Position numbers and translations under genes: made by a program. From an uncultured Actinomycetes bacterium (GTDB taxonomy: Bacteria > Actinomycetota > Acidimicrobiia > Acidimicrobiales > RAAP-2), in assembly GCA_903924205.1 (NCBI GenBank), contig CAIYAP010000004.1:124001-188000 (forward strand): a stretch of DNA of 64,000 nt, in the 5' to 3' direction. Positions within the stretch are counted from its first letter, which is position 1. Each line of letters begins with the position of its first letter. Below the pieces are notes generated by a model that did no database searches, was not told the DNA's origin, and worked only from the letters and a program-made list of their open reading frames with translations. Of this stretch, positions 42,136 to 51,903 are shown piece after piece.

Positions 42136-42525
42136 ATGAAGATCGAAGCTCGCATCCTGCTCGTTCTGGGCCTGTTCTTCGCCCTCATGGGCACCGTGTA
42201 CTGGGTGTGGTCGGGTGAGAATGCTGGTGGCATGATGATCATCGCCGGTGGTCTGCTCGGATTTTTGCCCGGCTCCTACTACTGGTGGTGGTCACGCCGC
42301 ATGCCCGTTCGCCCCGAGGACCGCGACGGTGACGTCACGGAAGGCGCTGGTTTTGTCGGCGCGTTCCCGGGAACCTCAATCTTCCCCTTCACCTTGGGTG
42401 TCGGAGCTTTCTTTGCCGTGCTGTCTCTGGTCTTTGGCTTCTGGCTGATGGTGCCGGGACTGGGGCTTATCGTCTGGGCCGCCATCGGCGGTGTTGCTGA
42501 GAGCCGTCGAGGTGGCACTCAGTAG
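42136..42525 (+). CDS. ctaF: Actinobacterial cytochrome c oxidase subunit IV
   Basis: The protein has 129 residues from ATG 42136, two bases after ctaD. Four membrane helices are arranged in two hairpins (about 5-22, 28-46, 80-100 and 104-120), with GSYYWWWSRRMPVRPEDR between them; the pattern is typical of CtaF in actinobacteria. It packs against subunits I and III. A strong terminator follows. Confidence 0.92.
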   Translation: MKIEARILLVLGLFFALMGTVYWVWSGENAGGMMIIAGGLLGFLPGSYYWWWSRRMPVRPEDRDGDVTEGAGFVGAFPGTSIFPFTLGVGAFFAVLSLVFGFWLMVPGLGLIVWAAIGGVAESRRGGTQ

Positions 42526-42543
42526 TTTTTCCGTGTCACAGTC

Positions 42544-42580
42544 AACCCCCACACTGTGTCGGTGTGGGGGTTTTCTGTTT
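42544..42580 (+). terminator. Intrinsic terminator of ctaCDF
   Basis: An 11-bp perfect stem (42544-42554 with 42562-42572) with a 7-base loop is followed by TTTT and a T-rich stretch to 42580. It lies 19 bases after the ctaF stop and ends the oxidase operon before the zinc-ribbon protein gene. Confidence 0.93.
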
Positions 42581-42599
42581 CCCCCACCCGGGAGGACAC

Positions 42600-43052
42600 A
42601 TGAGCACCATCGTCGATCGCTACCGCTGCGAGCGTTGTCAGAGCATCAATTGCACTATCAGCCTGATCGGCTATCCCTCCAGCGATCTCTTCGCCTACGG
42701 GGACCTTCGGGCCCGACTCACGTTCCTGTGTAACGCCGAGGCCTTTGATTCGTCCCGCGGCTTCGCCGACGTGCCAGCTTCTCAGACCTATCGCGATGAC
42801 GGCCATCAGATTCCTGATGAATTTTGGACATGGTTCGACCCCGCTGCCGGTCGTGGGGAGATTCCCGCCGGCAACGACCTTGATCTTCTCGGCTGCGTCA
42901 TCATGGGCCCGATGTATGACGAGAACGGTATCGACATCGCTGGCGAGAGGATCTCGTGTCGTGACTGCGGCCACGTGGTGGCGCTCGTGGAGGATGAAGA
43001 GGATGACGAAGACGAGTTCCGCGACGATGAGGAACTGGACTTAGAGAGCTAA
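42600..43052 (+). CDS. Zinc-ribbon protein with acidic tail, unknown function
   Basis: This 150-residue protein from ATG 42600 has GGAGGA upstream. An N-terminal CERC pair (RYRCERCQSINC) and a C-terminal CRDC pair (ISCRDCGH) could bind one zinc across the chain. Between them is a mixed region, and the last 20 residues are almost all Asp and Glu (EDEEDDEDEFRDDEELD). The acidic tail suggests contact with a basic partner. No family is recognised. It converges with hutI, overlapping by 12 bases. Confidence 0.7.
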   Translation: MSTIVDRYRCERCQSINCTISLIGYPSSDLFAYGDLRARLTFLCNAEAFDSSRGFADVPASQTYRDDGHQIPDEFWTWFDPAAGRGEIPAGNDLDLLGCVIMGPMYDENGIDIAGERISCRDCGHVVALVEDEEDDEDEFRDDEELDLES

Positions 43053-44216
43053 GAGCGCATTCTCGCGAAGCACTGCTCGCAGTGGTTGACTCGACGCCTT
43101 GTACGCCACATCAACCGAATGGGGGCCCGCCAGGACGACCGCATCGGCGCGCTGACCGATAGCCAGCCCCCCGATGTCGTCGCGGCGCAGAGCACGCGCG
43201 CCGCCGGCGGTGAAGGCCCAGATTGCTTCGTCCACGGTGAAGTTCATCAAAGTGACGGCTAACTGGACAACAAGTGGGGCGTTCGTCACATAACTCGTCC
43301 CGGGGTTGCAATCGGTCGCGAGAGCGAGCGTGACACCCGCATCAAGGAATCGCCGCGCATTCGGAAATGGTGAGCGCGTACACAGTTCGGCAGTGGGCAG
43401 GAGGGTCGCCACGGTATCCGACCCAGCGAGCGCCTCGATGTCGTGGTCACTGACGTAGGTGCAATGGTCCACACTGGCGGCACCCAGTTCCACCGCGAGA
43501 CCCACCCCGCCGCTATCGGCCAATTGATTTCCGTGAAGTCGCAGTCCGAGCTGGAGATCGCGTGAGGCCGTCAGAATGTGGCGAGCTTCCTCGACGCTGA
43601 AAGCCCCTTCGTCGCAAAAGACGTCGGCCCATCGGGCATACGCCGACGCCTCCCTGAGCATCTCACCCGCCACCAACGAGACGTATCCGTCTCGATCGTG
43701 GCGATACTCGGCGGGGACGCTGTGGGCCCCGAGGAAAGTTGTTTCGACGGTCATGTCGCGAGCGAGGCGCAACAGCCGAGCTTCGCCGCTCACGGTCAAG
43801 TCGTAACCCGACTTAATTTCAACAGTGGTCACCCCGCTGCGCTGAAGTTCGGCGAGTCGCGCGAGGCTGGCGCGTCGAAGCTCATCATCGCTCGCCGCTC
43901 TGGTCGCGGCCACGGTGCGAGCAATGCCACCCCCGTCATAGCGTTCGCCCGCCATGCGGGCGGCGAACTCATCACCTCGCGATCCCGCAAAGACGAGGTG
44001 GGTATGTGAGTCGACGAAGCCCGGAACGACGGCGGCTCCCTCGCAGTCAATGACGTCGTCGCAGGCCGGCGCGTCATGTGCGGAACCCACCCATGACACC
44101 ACGCCATCGACACTGACGAGGGCCGCGTCATAAAGTCGACCCATCACGCTCTCGTCACCGAGCTCTGGTGAATTAGTTACTAGTTCACCGATATTCGTGA
44201 CCAGCACACTGCCCAT
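43041..44216 (-). CDS. hutI: Imidazolonepropionase
   Basis: This 391-residue amidohydrolase opens the imidazolone ring in the third step of histidine breakdown. VVPGFVDSHTHLVFAG has the metal-binding HTH. VEIKSGYDLTV, LGAHSVP, LRLHGNQLADSGG and LATDCNPGTSYVTNAPLV complete the active site with the catalytic Asp. Its start overlaps the hutU stop by one base (TAATG). Confidence 0.96.
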   Translation of the reverse strand: MGSVLVTNIGELVTNSPELGDESVMGRLYDAALVSVDGVVSWVGSAHDAPACDDVIDCEGAAVVPGFVDSHTHLVFAGSRGDEFAARMAGERYDGGGIARTVAATRAASDDELRRASLARLAELQRSGVTTVEIKSGYDLTVSGEARLLRLARDMTVETTFLGAHSVPAEYRHDRDGYVSLVAGEMLREASAYARWADVFCDEGAFSVEEARHILTASRDLQLGLRLHGNQLADSGGVGLAVELGAASVDHCTYVSDHDIEALAGSDTVATLLPTAELCTRSPFPNARRFLDAGVTLALATDCNPGTSYVTNAPLVVQLAVTLMNFTVDEAIWAFTAGGARALRRDDIGGLAIGQRADAVVLAGPHSVDVAYKASSQPLRAVLRENALLAL

Positions 44217-45871
44217 TAGTCCTCGCGCATCGGGATTCGTACGCCACGTTCCGTGGCGATGTCGTCGGCAATGTCGTATCCGGCGTCCACGTGGCGAATG
44301 ACGCCCATTCCGGGATCATTGCGCAGGACGCGGGCGATCTTTTCCCCCGCCAGAGCAGTGCCGTCAGCCACGGTGACCTGGCCCGCGTGAATGGAGCGTC
44401 CGATGCCCACGCCACCACCGTGGTGAATCGAGACCCACGACGCACCCGACGCCGTATTAACGAGGGCATTCAGCAGCGGCCAGTCGGCAATGGCGTCAGA
44501 ACCATCCAACATGGACTCGGTTTCACGATATGGCGACGCCACGGAACCCGCGTCGAGGTGGTCGCGGCCAATCACGATGGGAGCTGACACTTCACCGTTG
44601 GCGACGAGTCGATTGAACACCTCGCCCGCGCGGTCACGTTCGCCGTAACCCAACCAGCAGATGCGGGCGGGCAAACCCTGGAATGCGACCTTGTCCTGCG
44701 CCTTGCGGATCCAGCGCTGCAGGGGGTCGTTATCCGGGAAAAGCTCCATGATGGCCTGGTCGGTGCGGTAGATGTCTTTCGGGTCACCCGACAGAGCCAC
44801 CCAACGGAACGGGCCCTTACCCTCGCAAAACAGAGGTCGAATGTAGGCGGGGACGAATCCGGGGAATTCGAAAGCACGGGTGTACCCACCGAGCTGTGCC
44901 TCGCCACGAATGGAGTTGCCGTAGTCAAACACTTCCGCACCGTTGTCCTGAAAGCCCACCATGGCCTCCACGTGCTTCGCCATCGAGAGGCGAGCACGGT
45001 CAGTGAACTCGTCGGGCTTCTTCTCGCTGTATTCCGCCCACTCGCTGAGCGCAATACCTTCGGGGAGGTAACTCAAAGGGTCGTGCGCACTCGTCTGGTC
45101 CGTCACGATGTCGATCTCGACACCACGGCGCAGTAGTTCGGGAAAGATGGTGGCGGCGTTGCCGAGGAGGCCCACCGACAGGGGCACTCGGTCGCGCTTG
45201 GCCGCCAACACTCGAGAAATGGCGGTGTCAATATCACTGGTCCACTCGTCGAGATAGCGGTGATCCACGCGACGCTGCAGCCGAGAGGGATCGACGTCGA
45301 CGCAGAGGCACGCCCCCTCATTCATGGTGACCGCGAGGGGCTGAGCGCCACCCATGCCACCAACGCCGCCGGTGAGCGTCAAGGTGCCGGCCAGGGTCCC
45401 GCCGAACTTCTTGTTGGCCACGGCGGCAAAGGTCTCGTACGTGCCCTGCAGGATGCCCTGCGTGCCGATGTAGATCCACGACCCCGCCGTCATCTGCCCG
45501 TACATCGTGAGCCCAAGGGACTCTAGGCGGCGAAACTCGGGCCAGGTGGCCCAATCGCCGACGAGATTCGAGTTCGCGATGAGCACGCGGGGCGCCCACT
45601 CGTGCGTCTGAAAGACACCGACGGGGCGTCCTGACTGCACCAGCATGGTCTCGTCGCCCTTGAGGGTGGTGAGGGTGCGAACGAGGGCGTCAAAGCTGCG
45701 CCAGTCGCGCGCCGCGCGACCGGTGCCGCCGTACACGACGAGGTCATCGGGACGCTCGGCGACCTCGGGATCGAGATTGTTCTGCAGCATGCGCAGAGCA
45801 GCCTCTTGGGGCCACCCCTGTGCGGTGAGGTGGGTGCCGCGGGGTGATGAAACGGGACGTGCGCCGTGCAT
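44216..45871 (-). CDS. hutU: Urocanate hydratase
   Basis: The protein has 551 residues from ATG 45871 (AAGGAG upstream); an in-frame upstream start is not needed. It converts urocanate to imidazolonepropionate using tightly bound NAD+. [12 protein letters not shown] near the start, [15 protein letters not shown] (the NAD-binding motif), [10 protein letters not shown] and [16 protein letters not shown] are urocanase signatures. Full length; second enzyme of the pathway, placed between hutH and hutI. Confidence 0.97.
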   Translation of the reverse strand: MHGARPVSSPRGTHLTAQGWPQEAALRMLQNNLDPEVAERPDDLVVYGGTGRAARDWRSFDALVRTLTTLKGDETMLVQSGRPVGVFQTHEWAPRVLIANSNLVGDWATWPEFRRLESLGLTMYGQMTAGSWIYIGTQGILQGTYETFAAVANKKFGGTLAGTLTLTGGVGGMGGAQPLAVTMNEGACLCVDVDPSRLQRRVDHRYLDEWTSDIDTAISRVLAAKRDRVPLSVGLLGNAATIFPELLRRGVEIDIVTDQTSAHDPLSYLPEGIALSEWAEYSEKKPDEFTDRARLSMAKHVEAMVGFQDNGAEVFDYGNSIRGEAQLGGYTRAFEFPGFVPAYIRPLFCEGKGPFRWVALSGDPKDIYRTDQAIMELFPDNDPLQRWIRKAQDKVAFQGLPARICWLGYGERDRAGEVFNRLVANGEVSAPIVIGRDHLDAGSVASPYRETESMLDGSDAIADWPLLNALVNTASGASWVSIHHGGGVGIGRSIHAGQVTVADGTALAGEKIARVLRNDPGMGVIRHVDAGYDIADDIATERGVRIPMRED

Positions 45872-45879
45872 GTTGCTCC

Positions 45880-47403
45880 TTAGTAGGTGAAGATGGACGA
45901 AGTGGGTTCGCGCCACGCCAGCGAGGCGCAGTACGCCTCGGCAGCCATGAGGTCGGGACTGAGATAGCGATCCGGACCGACACCACCCGCTACCGCCAAC
46001 ACGTCCGACGCCACCTGAGCCGTCGCGGCAGAGGCCGCCAGGGGGGCGCGTAAGGCCATCGCGCGTGACGCCGAGAGTAGTTCGATGGCGAGGACCTGCC
46101 GCAAGGCCACGAGCGAGCGACGTAGCTTTCGCGCCGCGTGCCAGCCGAGCGAGACGTGGTCTTCTTGCATGGCCGAGGAAGGAATGGAATCCACGCTCGC
46201 CGGCGTGGCCCAGCGCTTCATTTCAGTGACGAGCGCGGCCTGGGTGTACTGGGCAATCATGAAACCGGAATCAACACCGGGCTGATGCGCCAAAAAGGCG
46301 GGCAAGCCGTAATTGCGAGCGGGATCCATTAAACGGTCCGTCCGACGCTCGGCAATCGAGGCGAGGTCGGCCACGGCGATGGCGAGAAAATCGAGAACGT
46401 AGGCCACGGGGGCACCATGGAAGTTGCCGTTACTGGCGAGCTGGCCATCGGGCAAGATGCTCGGATTGTCGATGGCTGCGGATAATTCCACCTCCGCAAC
46501 GGACTGCGCGTAGGCGAAGGTGTCGCGAGCCGCGCCGTGCACTTGAGGCGCGCAACGCAAGGAATACGCGTCTTGCACCTGAGTCGGATCATCGGTGTGC
46601 GACGACACGATGGGTGAATTCTCGAGCAGTGCGAAGAGGTGAGCTGCGCTGGTCGCTTGCCCGCGGTGCGGACGAAGGTCCTGCAATGCCGCGCGAAAGG
46701 TCTGGTCCGTGCCGCGCAGTGCCTGCACCGAGAGCGCGGCGCTGAGGTCGGCGAGATCGAGCAGGTGCGCCCCGTCGTGCAGCGCGAGCGCCAACATGCC
46801 CAGCATGCCATCTGTTCCGTTAATGAGGGCCAAGCCCTCCTTTTCCGCGAGGATCACTGGTTCCAGATCCACCTCCGCCAGGGCCTGCGCGCCCGGAAGG
46901 ACACGTCCGTCACTGAGCGAAGCCTCACCCTCACCCATGAGAACCAGAGCAACGTGCGCGAGCGGTGCAAGATCACCCGAGCAACCGAGGGAGCCAAATT
47001 CGCGGACCACGGGGGTGACGCCTCGGTTGAGCAGTTCGGTGTAGGTCCAGGCCGTGTGGCGACGAACTCCCGAGACGCCAGAGACCAAGGTGGTGAGGCG
47101 GCTCAGCATCATGGCGCGCACTACTTCACGCTCGACAGGGTCACCCATACCGGCGGCATGTGAGCGAATGAGAGACGTTTGAAGGTCTCGACGTTGCTCC
47201 GGAGAGATAAAGGTGGTCGCCAGGGAGCCGAACCCCGTCGAGACGCCATAGACCGGCGTACCGGCCGACACCGCGGCGTCGATGGAGGCGCGCACCACAT
47301 CGAGTCTCTCGAGCGCCGACGAGCTGATGGTGACGGCCTCATCGTGGCGGGCCACGCGCACCAGCTCGTCAATGCTGAGGGGATGATTACCAACCTCGAT
47401 CAT
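45880..47403 (-). CDS. hutH: Histidine ammonia-lyase
   Basis: This 507-residue enzyme makes urocanate and ammonia from histidine. [14 protein letters not shown] carries the catalytic Tyr. [15 protein letters not shown] holds the tripeptide that cyclises to the MIO cofactor; here it is Cys-Ser-Gly instead of Ala-Ser-Gly, a variant I recall from actinobacterial enzymes. [14 protein letters not shown] is the conserved C-terminal loop. ATG 47403 overlaps the hutG stop by four bases. Confidence 0.97.
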   Translation of the reverse strand: MIEVGNHPLSIDELVRVARHDEAVTISSSALERLDVVRASIDAAVSAGTPVYGVSTGFGSLATTFISPEQRRDLQTSLIRSHAAGMGDPVEREVVRAMMLSRLTTLVSGVSGVRRHTAWTYTELLNRGVTPVVREFGSLGCSGDLAPLAHVALVLMGEGEASLSDGRVLPGAQALAEVDLEPVILAEKEGLALINGTDGMLGMLALALHDGAHLLDLADLSAALSVQALRGTDQTFRAALQDLRPHRGQATSAAHLFALLENSPIVSSHTDDPTQVQDAYSLRCAPQVHGAARDTFAYAQSVAEVELSAAIDNPSILPDGQLASNGNFHGAPVAYVLDFLAIAVADLASIAERRTDRLMDPARNYGLPAFLAHQPGVDSGFMIAQYTQAALVTEMKRWATPASVDSIPSSAMQEDHVSLGWHAARKLRRSLVALRQVLAIELLSASRAMALRAPLAASAATAQVASDVLAVAGGVGPDRYLSPDLMAAEAYCASLAWREPTSSIFTY

Positions 47404-48305
47404 GAATTCGTCCTTTCAGCCACTCCGGCCGCAAATTCGAGAAGGCACAGGGCCGCGAGCCGCACCGTGCGCTCGTCCGCGTCGTCACGCGCGGGATCAA
47501 TTTCGGTGAAGTCAATCGCCGCCACTCGGTGATCGCGACCACAGGCCCGCGAAATCTCCCGAAGGTCGTCGGCCGAGAGGCCACCCGGAGCGGCGGCGGG
47601 GCATCCGGGTACCACCGAGCGATCGGCCACGTCCATGTCGAGATCGACGTAAATGGGTCGGCCATCGGGACTCACCCGGTCGCAGGCCTCCGTGACCACG
47701 GCACTCATCGAGCGGCCACGCAGCGCCGCGCGCGGCACCACGGTGGATCCATAGTTCGCCACGCGAGCGGCGTAGGGACCTGAGTTGGAGAAATCTGCGA
47801 GTCCAATTTGGGTGAGGTTCGCCCCATCCAGTCCTGCGTCAACGAGTTGACGCACTGGGGAACCATTGGACACGCCATCGCGCACGTCAAGGTGCGCGTC
47901 AAAGGTGATGAGCGCCCACTGATCGAGGCGGTCACCGGACACCGCCCGTAGCGCGTGGTGGGTAGCGGCATTGTCGCCCCCGAGAACGATGAGGGGCGTG
48001 GGCGCACCTGCAAGGACGGTACTGAGGCGCCCGATGATGTCAGCGCCGTCAGGATCTTCTAGGTCACCGAGATCGACGAGCTGCACGAGGTCGGCGAGGT
48101 CGGCATCCAGCGAATACATGTACGTGGAGAAACGATCGAGGGCCGCCCGAATCGCCCGTGGCGCCGAACGATCCGATCGAGGGGTGAGAGAGGTGGCAAA
48201 GGTGGGTACACCGACGACGGAGATCGCTCGGCGCTCACCGAGCTCGTGGGAAGTGAAAAGGGATGAGGCAGGTTGCCACTGTGCGTCAAGAGCCATCACG
48301 ACCAT
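47400..48305 (-). CDS. hutG: Formimidoylglutamase-like arginase-fold hydrolase
   Basis: This 301-residue ureohydrolase (ATG 48296 is another possible start) most likely splits formimidoylglutamate, the last step of the hut pathway, given its place before hutH. TFDAHLDVRDG and YVDLDMDVADRSVVPGCPAA contain the manganese-binding Asp and His residues. In the first metal motif, GGDNAATHHA, the usual His of GGDH is Asn. This would remove one Mn ligand unless the Asn serves; the enzyme may hold one tight and one loose metal. Confidence 0.85.
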   Translation of the reverse strand: MVVMALDAQWQPASSLFTSHELGERRAISVVGVPTFATSLTPRSDRSAPRAIRAALDRFSTYMYSLDADLADLVQLVDLGDLEDPDGADIIGRLSTVLAGAPTPLIVLGGDNAATHHALRAVSGDRLDQWALITFDAHLDVRDGVSNGSPVRQLVDAGLDGANLTQIGLADFSNSGPYAARVANYGSTVVPRAALRGRSMSAVVTEACDRVSPDGRPIYVDLDMDVADRSVVPGCPAAAPGGLSADDLREISRACGRDHRVAAIDFTEIDPARDDADERTVRLAALCLLEFAAGVAERTNS

Positions 48306-48333
48306 GCTACGACCCGCCCTCGGGCGCCGTCGG

Positions 48334-49431
48334 CTACTTCACCGTGGTCGTGGACACTGGTGAGGTTGAGGTGGGCACGGGGCAATTGGACCCCGAGAGA
48401 CGGGTGACCTGCGGAACCGCGATGGTGCTGACTGAGGCCCAGCCGGCATACGAAATGTTGCAGGTCCACGCGTTAGGTTCAGCGATGACCGAAAAGAAGT
48501 CTCGCGTCCAGCCGTGGAAATACACCGTCGGCGAGTGTTTCGAACCGGGCAAAGTGAGCGGAAAGCCGCCCGCAGGAGTGAAGACTCGAGGACCCGCCCC
48601 CATGATGGGCCAATACGGGTTCATGTCGAGCTGCATGCCGGTCTGCACACCCGCCGCCACTTCCGCGCGGGCGACGTCCGCGGGCATCACCCCCGCCATC
48701 GTCGCGACGTAGATCGCATTTCCCGCCGCATCAACGCCAATTCCGGTTCGAGCTTGATGTGGCTGCGCGTGCAGGGGCGCGCCCCACACCCCCCACGAGG
48801 GTGACAGAGCGAGCGGCGTTGGTGCGCCATGGAGCACCAACAGGGGGAGATTTTGGCGGTACGCCACCGCATTACCCGGCGCCAAGGGGATGGCCCCGTG
48901 GCCCCACATACCGATGTGCAGTTTGCCCGCCGTATCGATGGCGATAGTCGCGTCATTGGCGGCGAGTCCCTCGAGCTTCAAACCATCGGCCAAGATGCCG
49001 CCCGCGTCGCTGCCGGCTTTAAACCCACCGTTGAAGACGCCGACAATGCCCGTGACGTTCTCGGTACCCCACGCAATGTGGCTTCCCGAGTCCGCCGGCA
49101 GGCCCGTCTGGTGCGGCGGGTCTTCGCTACCAACGTGCCAGTGGAGCGCGGTCGTCCTCTGCCTAAATCGAACGACGGTAAAGACGGCCCCCGACACAGT
49201 CACCTCGCGTCTATCAACCATGACCCCACGAGCGGAGGTGGCTACCACCGTCCAGCCGGTTTCGGCGGCTTCCGCGGGAACCGTGGTGGTGGTGGTCGAG
49301 GTCGTGGTGGTGCCCTGGTCAGCGGCCACCCAGACAGCCGTACCGCCCCCAAGAAAGATCACCGACGCGAGAAACACCGCGACCCCGGTGCGCCGTAGGG
49401 CACGCCGGGGTCGGGAGCGACGAATAGTCAT
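48334..49431 (-). CDS. Secreted phosphodiester glycosidase-like (NAGPA) protein
   Basis: The protein has about 365 residues. ATG 49431 lies seven bases after the qcrB stop, and a TTG at 49437 is in frame. A basic start followed by one helix (VAVFLASVIFLGGGTAVWV) anchors or exports it, then comes a Thr-rich linker. The main domain has VFNGGFKAGSDAGGI, ARTGIGVDAAGNAIYVAT, MQLDMNPYWP and a C-terminal Thr/Ser-rich tail. These match the NAGPA/DUF2233 fold found in N-acetylglucosamine-1-phosphodiester glycosidases and in sporulation proteins. It likely acts on cell-wall or exopolymer phosphodiesters. Confidence 0.78.
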   Translation of the reverse strand: MTIRRSRPRRALRRTGVAVFLASVIFLGGGTAVWVAADQGTTTTSTTTTTVPAEAAETGWTVVATSARGVMVDRREVTVSGAVFTVVRFRQRTTALHWHVGSEDPPHQTGLPADSGSHIAWGTENVTGIVGVFNGGFKAGSDAGGILADGLKLEGLAANDATIAIDTAGKLHIGMWGHGAIPLAPGNAVAYRQNLPLLVLHGAPTPLALSPSWGVWGAPLHAQPHQARTGIGVDAAGNAIYVATMAGVMPADVARAEVAAGVQTGMQLDMNPYWPIMGAGPRVFTPAGGFPLTLPGSKHSPTVYFHGWTRDFFSVIAEPNAWTCNISYAGWASVSTIAVPQVTRLSGSNCPVPTSTSPVSTTTVK

Positions 49432-49437
49432 AGGCAA

Positions 49438-50961
49438 TTATCGCTCGACCGTGCGCACTCCGGTGCTCGCCGACATGCTGTCCGCTTCCACCAGGAAGGT
49501 GGGCACCGCAATGGCCTCATCTTCATGGTGGGTGTCGTCTGCTTCCGGAGCCGAGACCGAGACGTACTCACCGTCGGCAGTACGGGTCACGAGGTTGACG
49601 GTCTTGCGAGCGCCCGCCTTTTCCCAGTTCTGCATTTCGATACATATGCGCTTCGCGATGGGGTACGTCACGAACGGTGCGATCGCCACGAGCACTCGCA
49701 TGGCCACCAACACCGAATTCAGTGTCGTGTGCAGATAATTGGCAATCACGTCCGTGGACGAAGCAATGAACATCATGAATACCAAGGCGAAGACCGAGGC
49801 ACCAAGCGCGGTGCGCGTCGCGTTATCGCGCGGGCGCTCGAGCAAGTGGTGCATGTCGTTGTCCTTGGTGAACTTTCGCTCGATCATCGGCCACACCATG
49901 ATGATGTTGAACAAGATGCCCGGGAAGACCACGGCCGGGATCGTCACTTCCAGCGGAATGGTGTGCCCAAAGGCCACGAACTCCCAGCTCGGCATAATGC
50001 GCAAGAATCCGTCAAGGAAGCCCATGTACCAGTCCGGCTGGACGGCGTAGCTAATACGAGCCGCCTCATATTGACCAAACTGCCAAATCGGGTTGATCTG
50101 GGTGAAGGCACCGAGGAGGGCAATCACTCCAGCCACGATGAACAAGAATCCCGTGGTCTTGAAGATGAAGACCGGGAACATGGGAGAGCCGACCACATTG
50201 CGTTCGCTGCGGCCCGGACCGGGGAACTGGGTGTGCTTTTGGCGAACCAGCAGGGCCAAGTGTCCACCCAGAAGACCCAAGATGAGGGCCGGGATCAGCA
50301 GGACGTGCAGCATGTAGAAGCGCGGGACCCACGCCGTACCGGGGAAGTTACCGCCGAACACGAAGAAGGCGAGGTAGGTACCGACAACTGGCACGGACTC
50401 CATGATGGAGTAAGCGATGCGAAGACCCGTACCCGAGACGAGGTCGTCGGGCAACGAGTATCCGAGGAAGCCGTTGGCGATGGCGAGGATCATGAGGTTG
50501 ACACCGACAAGCCAGTTCGTCTCACGTGGCTTGCGGAACGCCCCGGTAAAGAACACGCGCATCATGTGCACCACGATCGAACCCACGAAAATGTCGCAGG
50601 CCCAGTGGTGCATCTGACGCATGAGCAAACCGCCGCGCACGAAGAGCGAGAGGTCCACCGATGACGCGTAGGCCGCGGACACCTTGGTACCAAACAACGG
50701 CGCGAAGGCACCCTTGTAGGTCACCATTTCGCCGGAGGGGACGAAGTAGAGGGTGAGGAAGATGCCGGTGGCGAGCAACACCACGAAGGAATACAAGGCA
50801 ATCTCACCGAGCATGAATGACCAGTGGTCCGGGAAAATCTTGTCCATGAAGGTTCGGCCGCCCTTGGCGATACCGAGACGCTCATCGAGCTCGTTGATGG
50901 TTTGGCCGAGCTTGCCGTAGGGGCCGAGGGCCGCCTTTTGCTGACGCTTCGTCATAGCCAT
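49438..50961 (-). CDS. qcrB: Cytochrome bc complex cytochrome b subunit
   Basis: The protein has 507 residues. MRQMHHWACDIFVGSIVVHM and FYMLHVLLIPALILGLLGGH supply the four His heme ligands of the two b hemes. PDWYMGF replaces the classical PEWY of the quinol-oxidation site, usual in actinobacteria. The long cytosolic tail (residues about 430-507) with an acidic EADDTHHEDEA is also an actinobacterial feature. It oxidises menaquinol and sends electrons to the Rieske and diheme c subunits. Three bases separate it from qcrA. Confidence 0.97.
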   Translation of the reverse strand: MAMTKRQQKAALGPYGKLGQTINELDERLGIAKGGRTFMDKIFPDHWSFMLGEIALYSFVVLLATGIFLTLYFVPSGEMVTYKGAFAPLFGTKVSAAYASSVDLSLFVRGGLLMRQMHHWACDIFVGSIVVHMMRVFFTGAFRKPRETNWLVGVNLMILAIANGFLGYSLPDDLVSGTGLRIAYSIMESVPVVGTYLAFFVFGGNFPGTAWVPRFYMLHVLLIPALILGLLGGHLALLVRQKHTQFPGPGRSERNVVGSPMFPVFIFKTTGFLFIVAGVIALLGAFTQINPIWQFGQYEAARISYAVQPDWYMGFLDGFLRIMPSWEFVAFGHTIPLEVTIPAVVFPGILFNIIMVWPMIERKFTKDNDMHHLLERPRDNATRTALGASVFALVFMMFIASSTDVIANYLHTTLNSVLVAMRVLVAIAPFVTYPIAKRICIEMQNWEKAGARKTVNLVTRTADGEYVSVSAPEADDTHHEDEAIAVPTFLVEADSMSASTGVRTVER

Positions 50962-50964
50962 GAT

Positions 50965-51903
50965 TTAGCCACGCTCCCAGAATCCGGGGCCGACGGGCTC
51001 CGTGAAGTCACTTTGGCTTCGCAGGTAACCCTCGGCGTCGATGTACAGAGGAAGTTGCGGCAAAGGGCGAGGCGCTGGTCCGAAGATCTGCTGGGCACCG
51101 TCATTTACCGTGAACATGGATTGGTGGCACGGACAGACCAGCGTTTGTAGCTGCTGCTCGTAGAGGCCTACCGGGCAACCGAGGTGCGTGCACAGCTTCG
51201 AATACGCCACGTAGCCCTTCGGCGCCCACGTTTCGCGACCCTTTCGAGTCACGACATCAGTGGTCGAAATACGAATGACGACAACTTGGTCAACGGCTTG
51301 ACCATTGTCCGTGTCCTGGAAACCTTCGGGGTACACCGTGGCAATGCTGCCCACGAGGAGGTCGTCCTGGTGGACGCGACGGCCACTTTGGTCGACGACG
51401 TACGAGCCCTTACGCCAGTCAGTGTGAAACAAGGTCCCCTTCGGCAAGGGCCCGAGGCTGCGCAGTAGCGGGAATGCCGCCACGACGCCGAAGACGCCGA
51501 GGCCACCGCCGAGCAGGCCACCAAGGGCCTTACGACGACCGATGAGTCGAACGCCACGGTTCTGCAATGCGTCCGACATGGCGTCGCGCTCCGCGGCTGT
51601 CGAGGCGAGTGCGTGACGCTCTTCCACGAAGGGGCCTCGCGGCATGAGGTACTTACCCCACGCCACCATGCCGACACCGATGAGAAAGAGGCCAGAGCCG
51701 ATGGTGGCTCCCAAGGTCCACGGCTTCGCAATGATCCAGTACGCGTAGCCAAAGAGTCCGAAGCAGATCAGCCCGAGAACGAACAAGATGGCGATGACCG
51801 CTTCTACGCGCGCCGGATTCTGCGCGAGGGGCTGCATGTGCGGGTCGTCGGAGCGAGCCGTGGTGATGGAGACGGGAGTCTCCGTTTCGTGTGCGTTAGC
51901 CAT
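50965..51903 (-). CDS. qcrA: Rieske iron-sulfur subunit of the bc complex
   Basis: The protein has 312 residues from ATG 51903 (GGGAGAG upstream). Three membrane helices in the N-terminal half (about 38-60, 66-88 and 150-172) are typical of actinobacterial QcrA. IGRRKALGG precedes the third helix and recalls a Tat motif. The C-terminal Rieske domain has CTHLGCP and CPCHQSMF, the Cys and His ligands of the 2Fe-2S cluster. It overlaps the qcrC 3' end by eight bases. Confidence 0.97.
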   Translation of the reverse strand: MANAHETETPVSITTARSDDPHMQPLAQNPARVEAVIAILFVLGLICFGLFGYAYWIIAKPWTLGATIGSGLFLIGVGMVAWGKYLMPRGPFVEERHALASTAAERDAMSDALQNRGVRLIGRRKALGGLLGGGLGVFGVVAAFPLLRSLGPLPKGTLFHTDWRKGSYVVDQSGRRVHQDDLLVGSIATVYPEGFQDTDNGQAVDQVVVIRISTTDVVTRKGRETWAPKGYVAYSKLCTHLGCPVGLYEQQLQTLVCPCHQSMFTVNDGAQQIFGPAPRPLPQLPLYIDAEGYLRSQSDFTEPVGPGFWERG

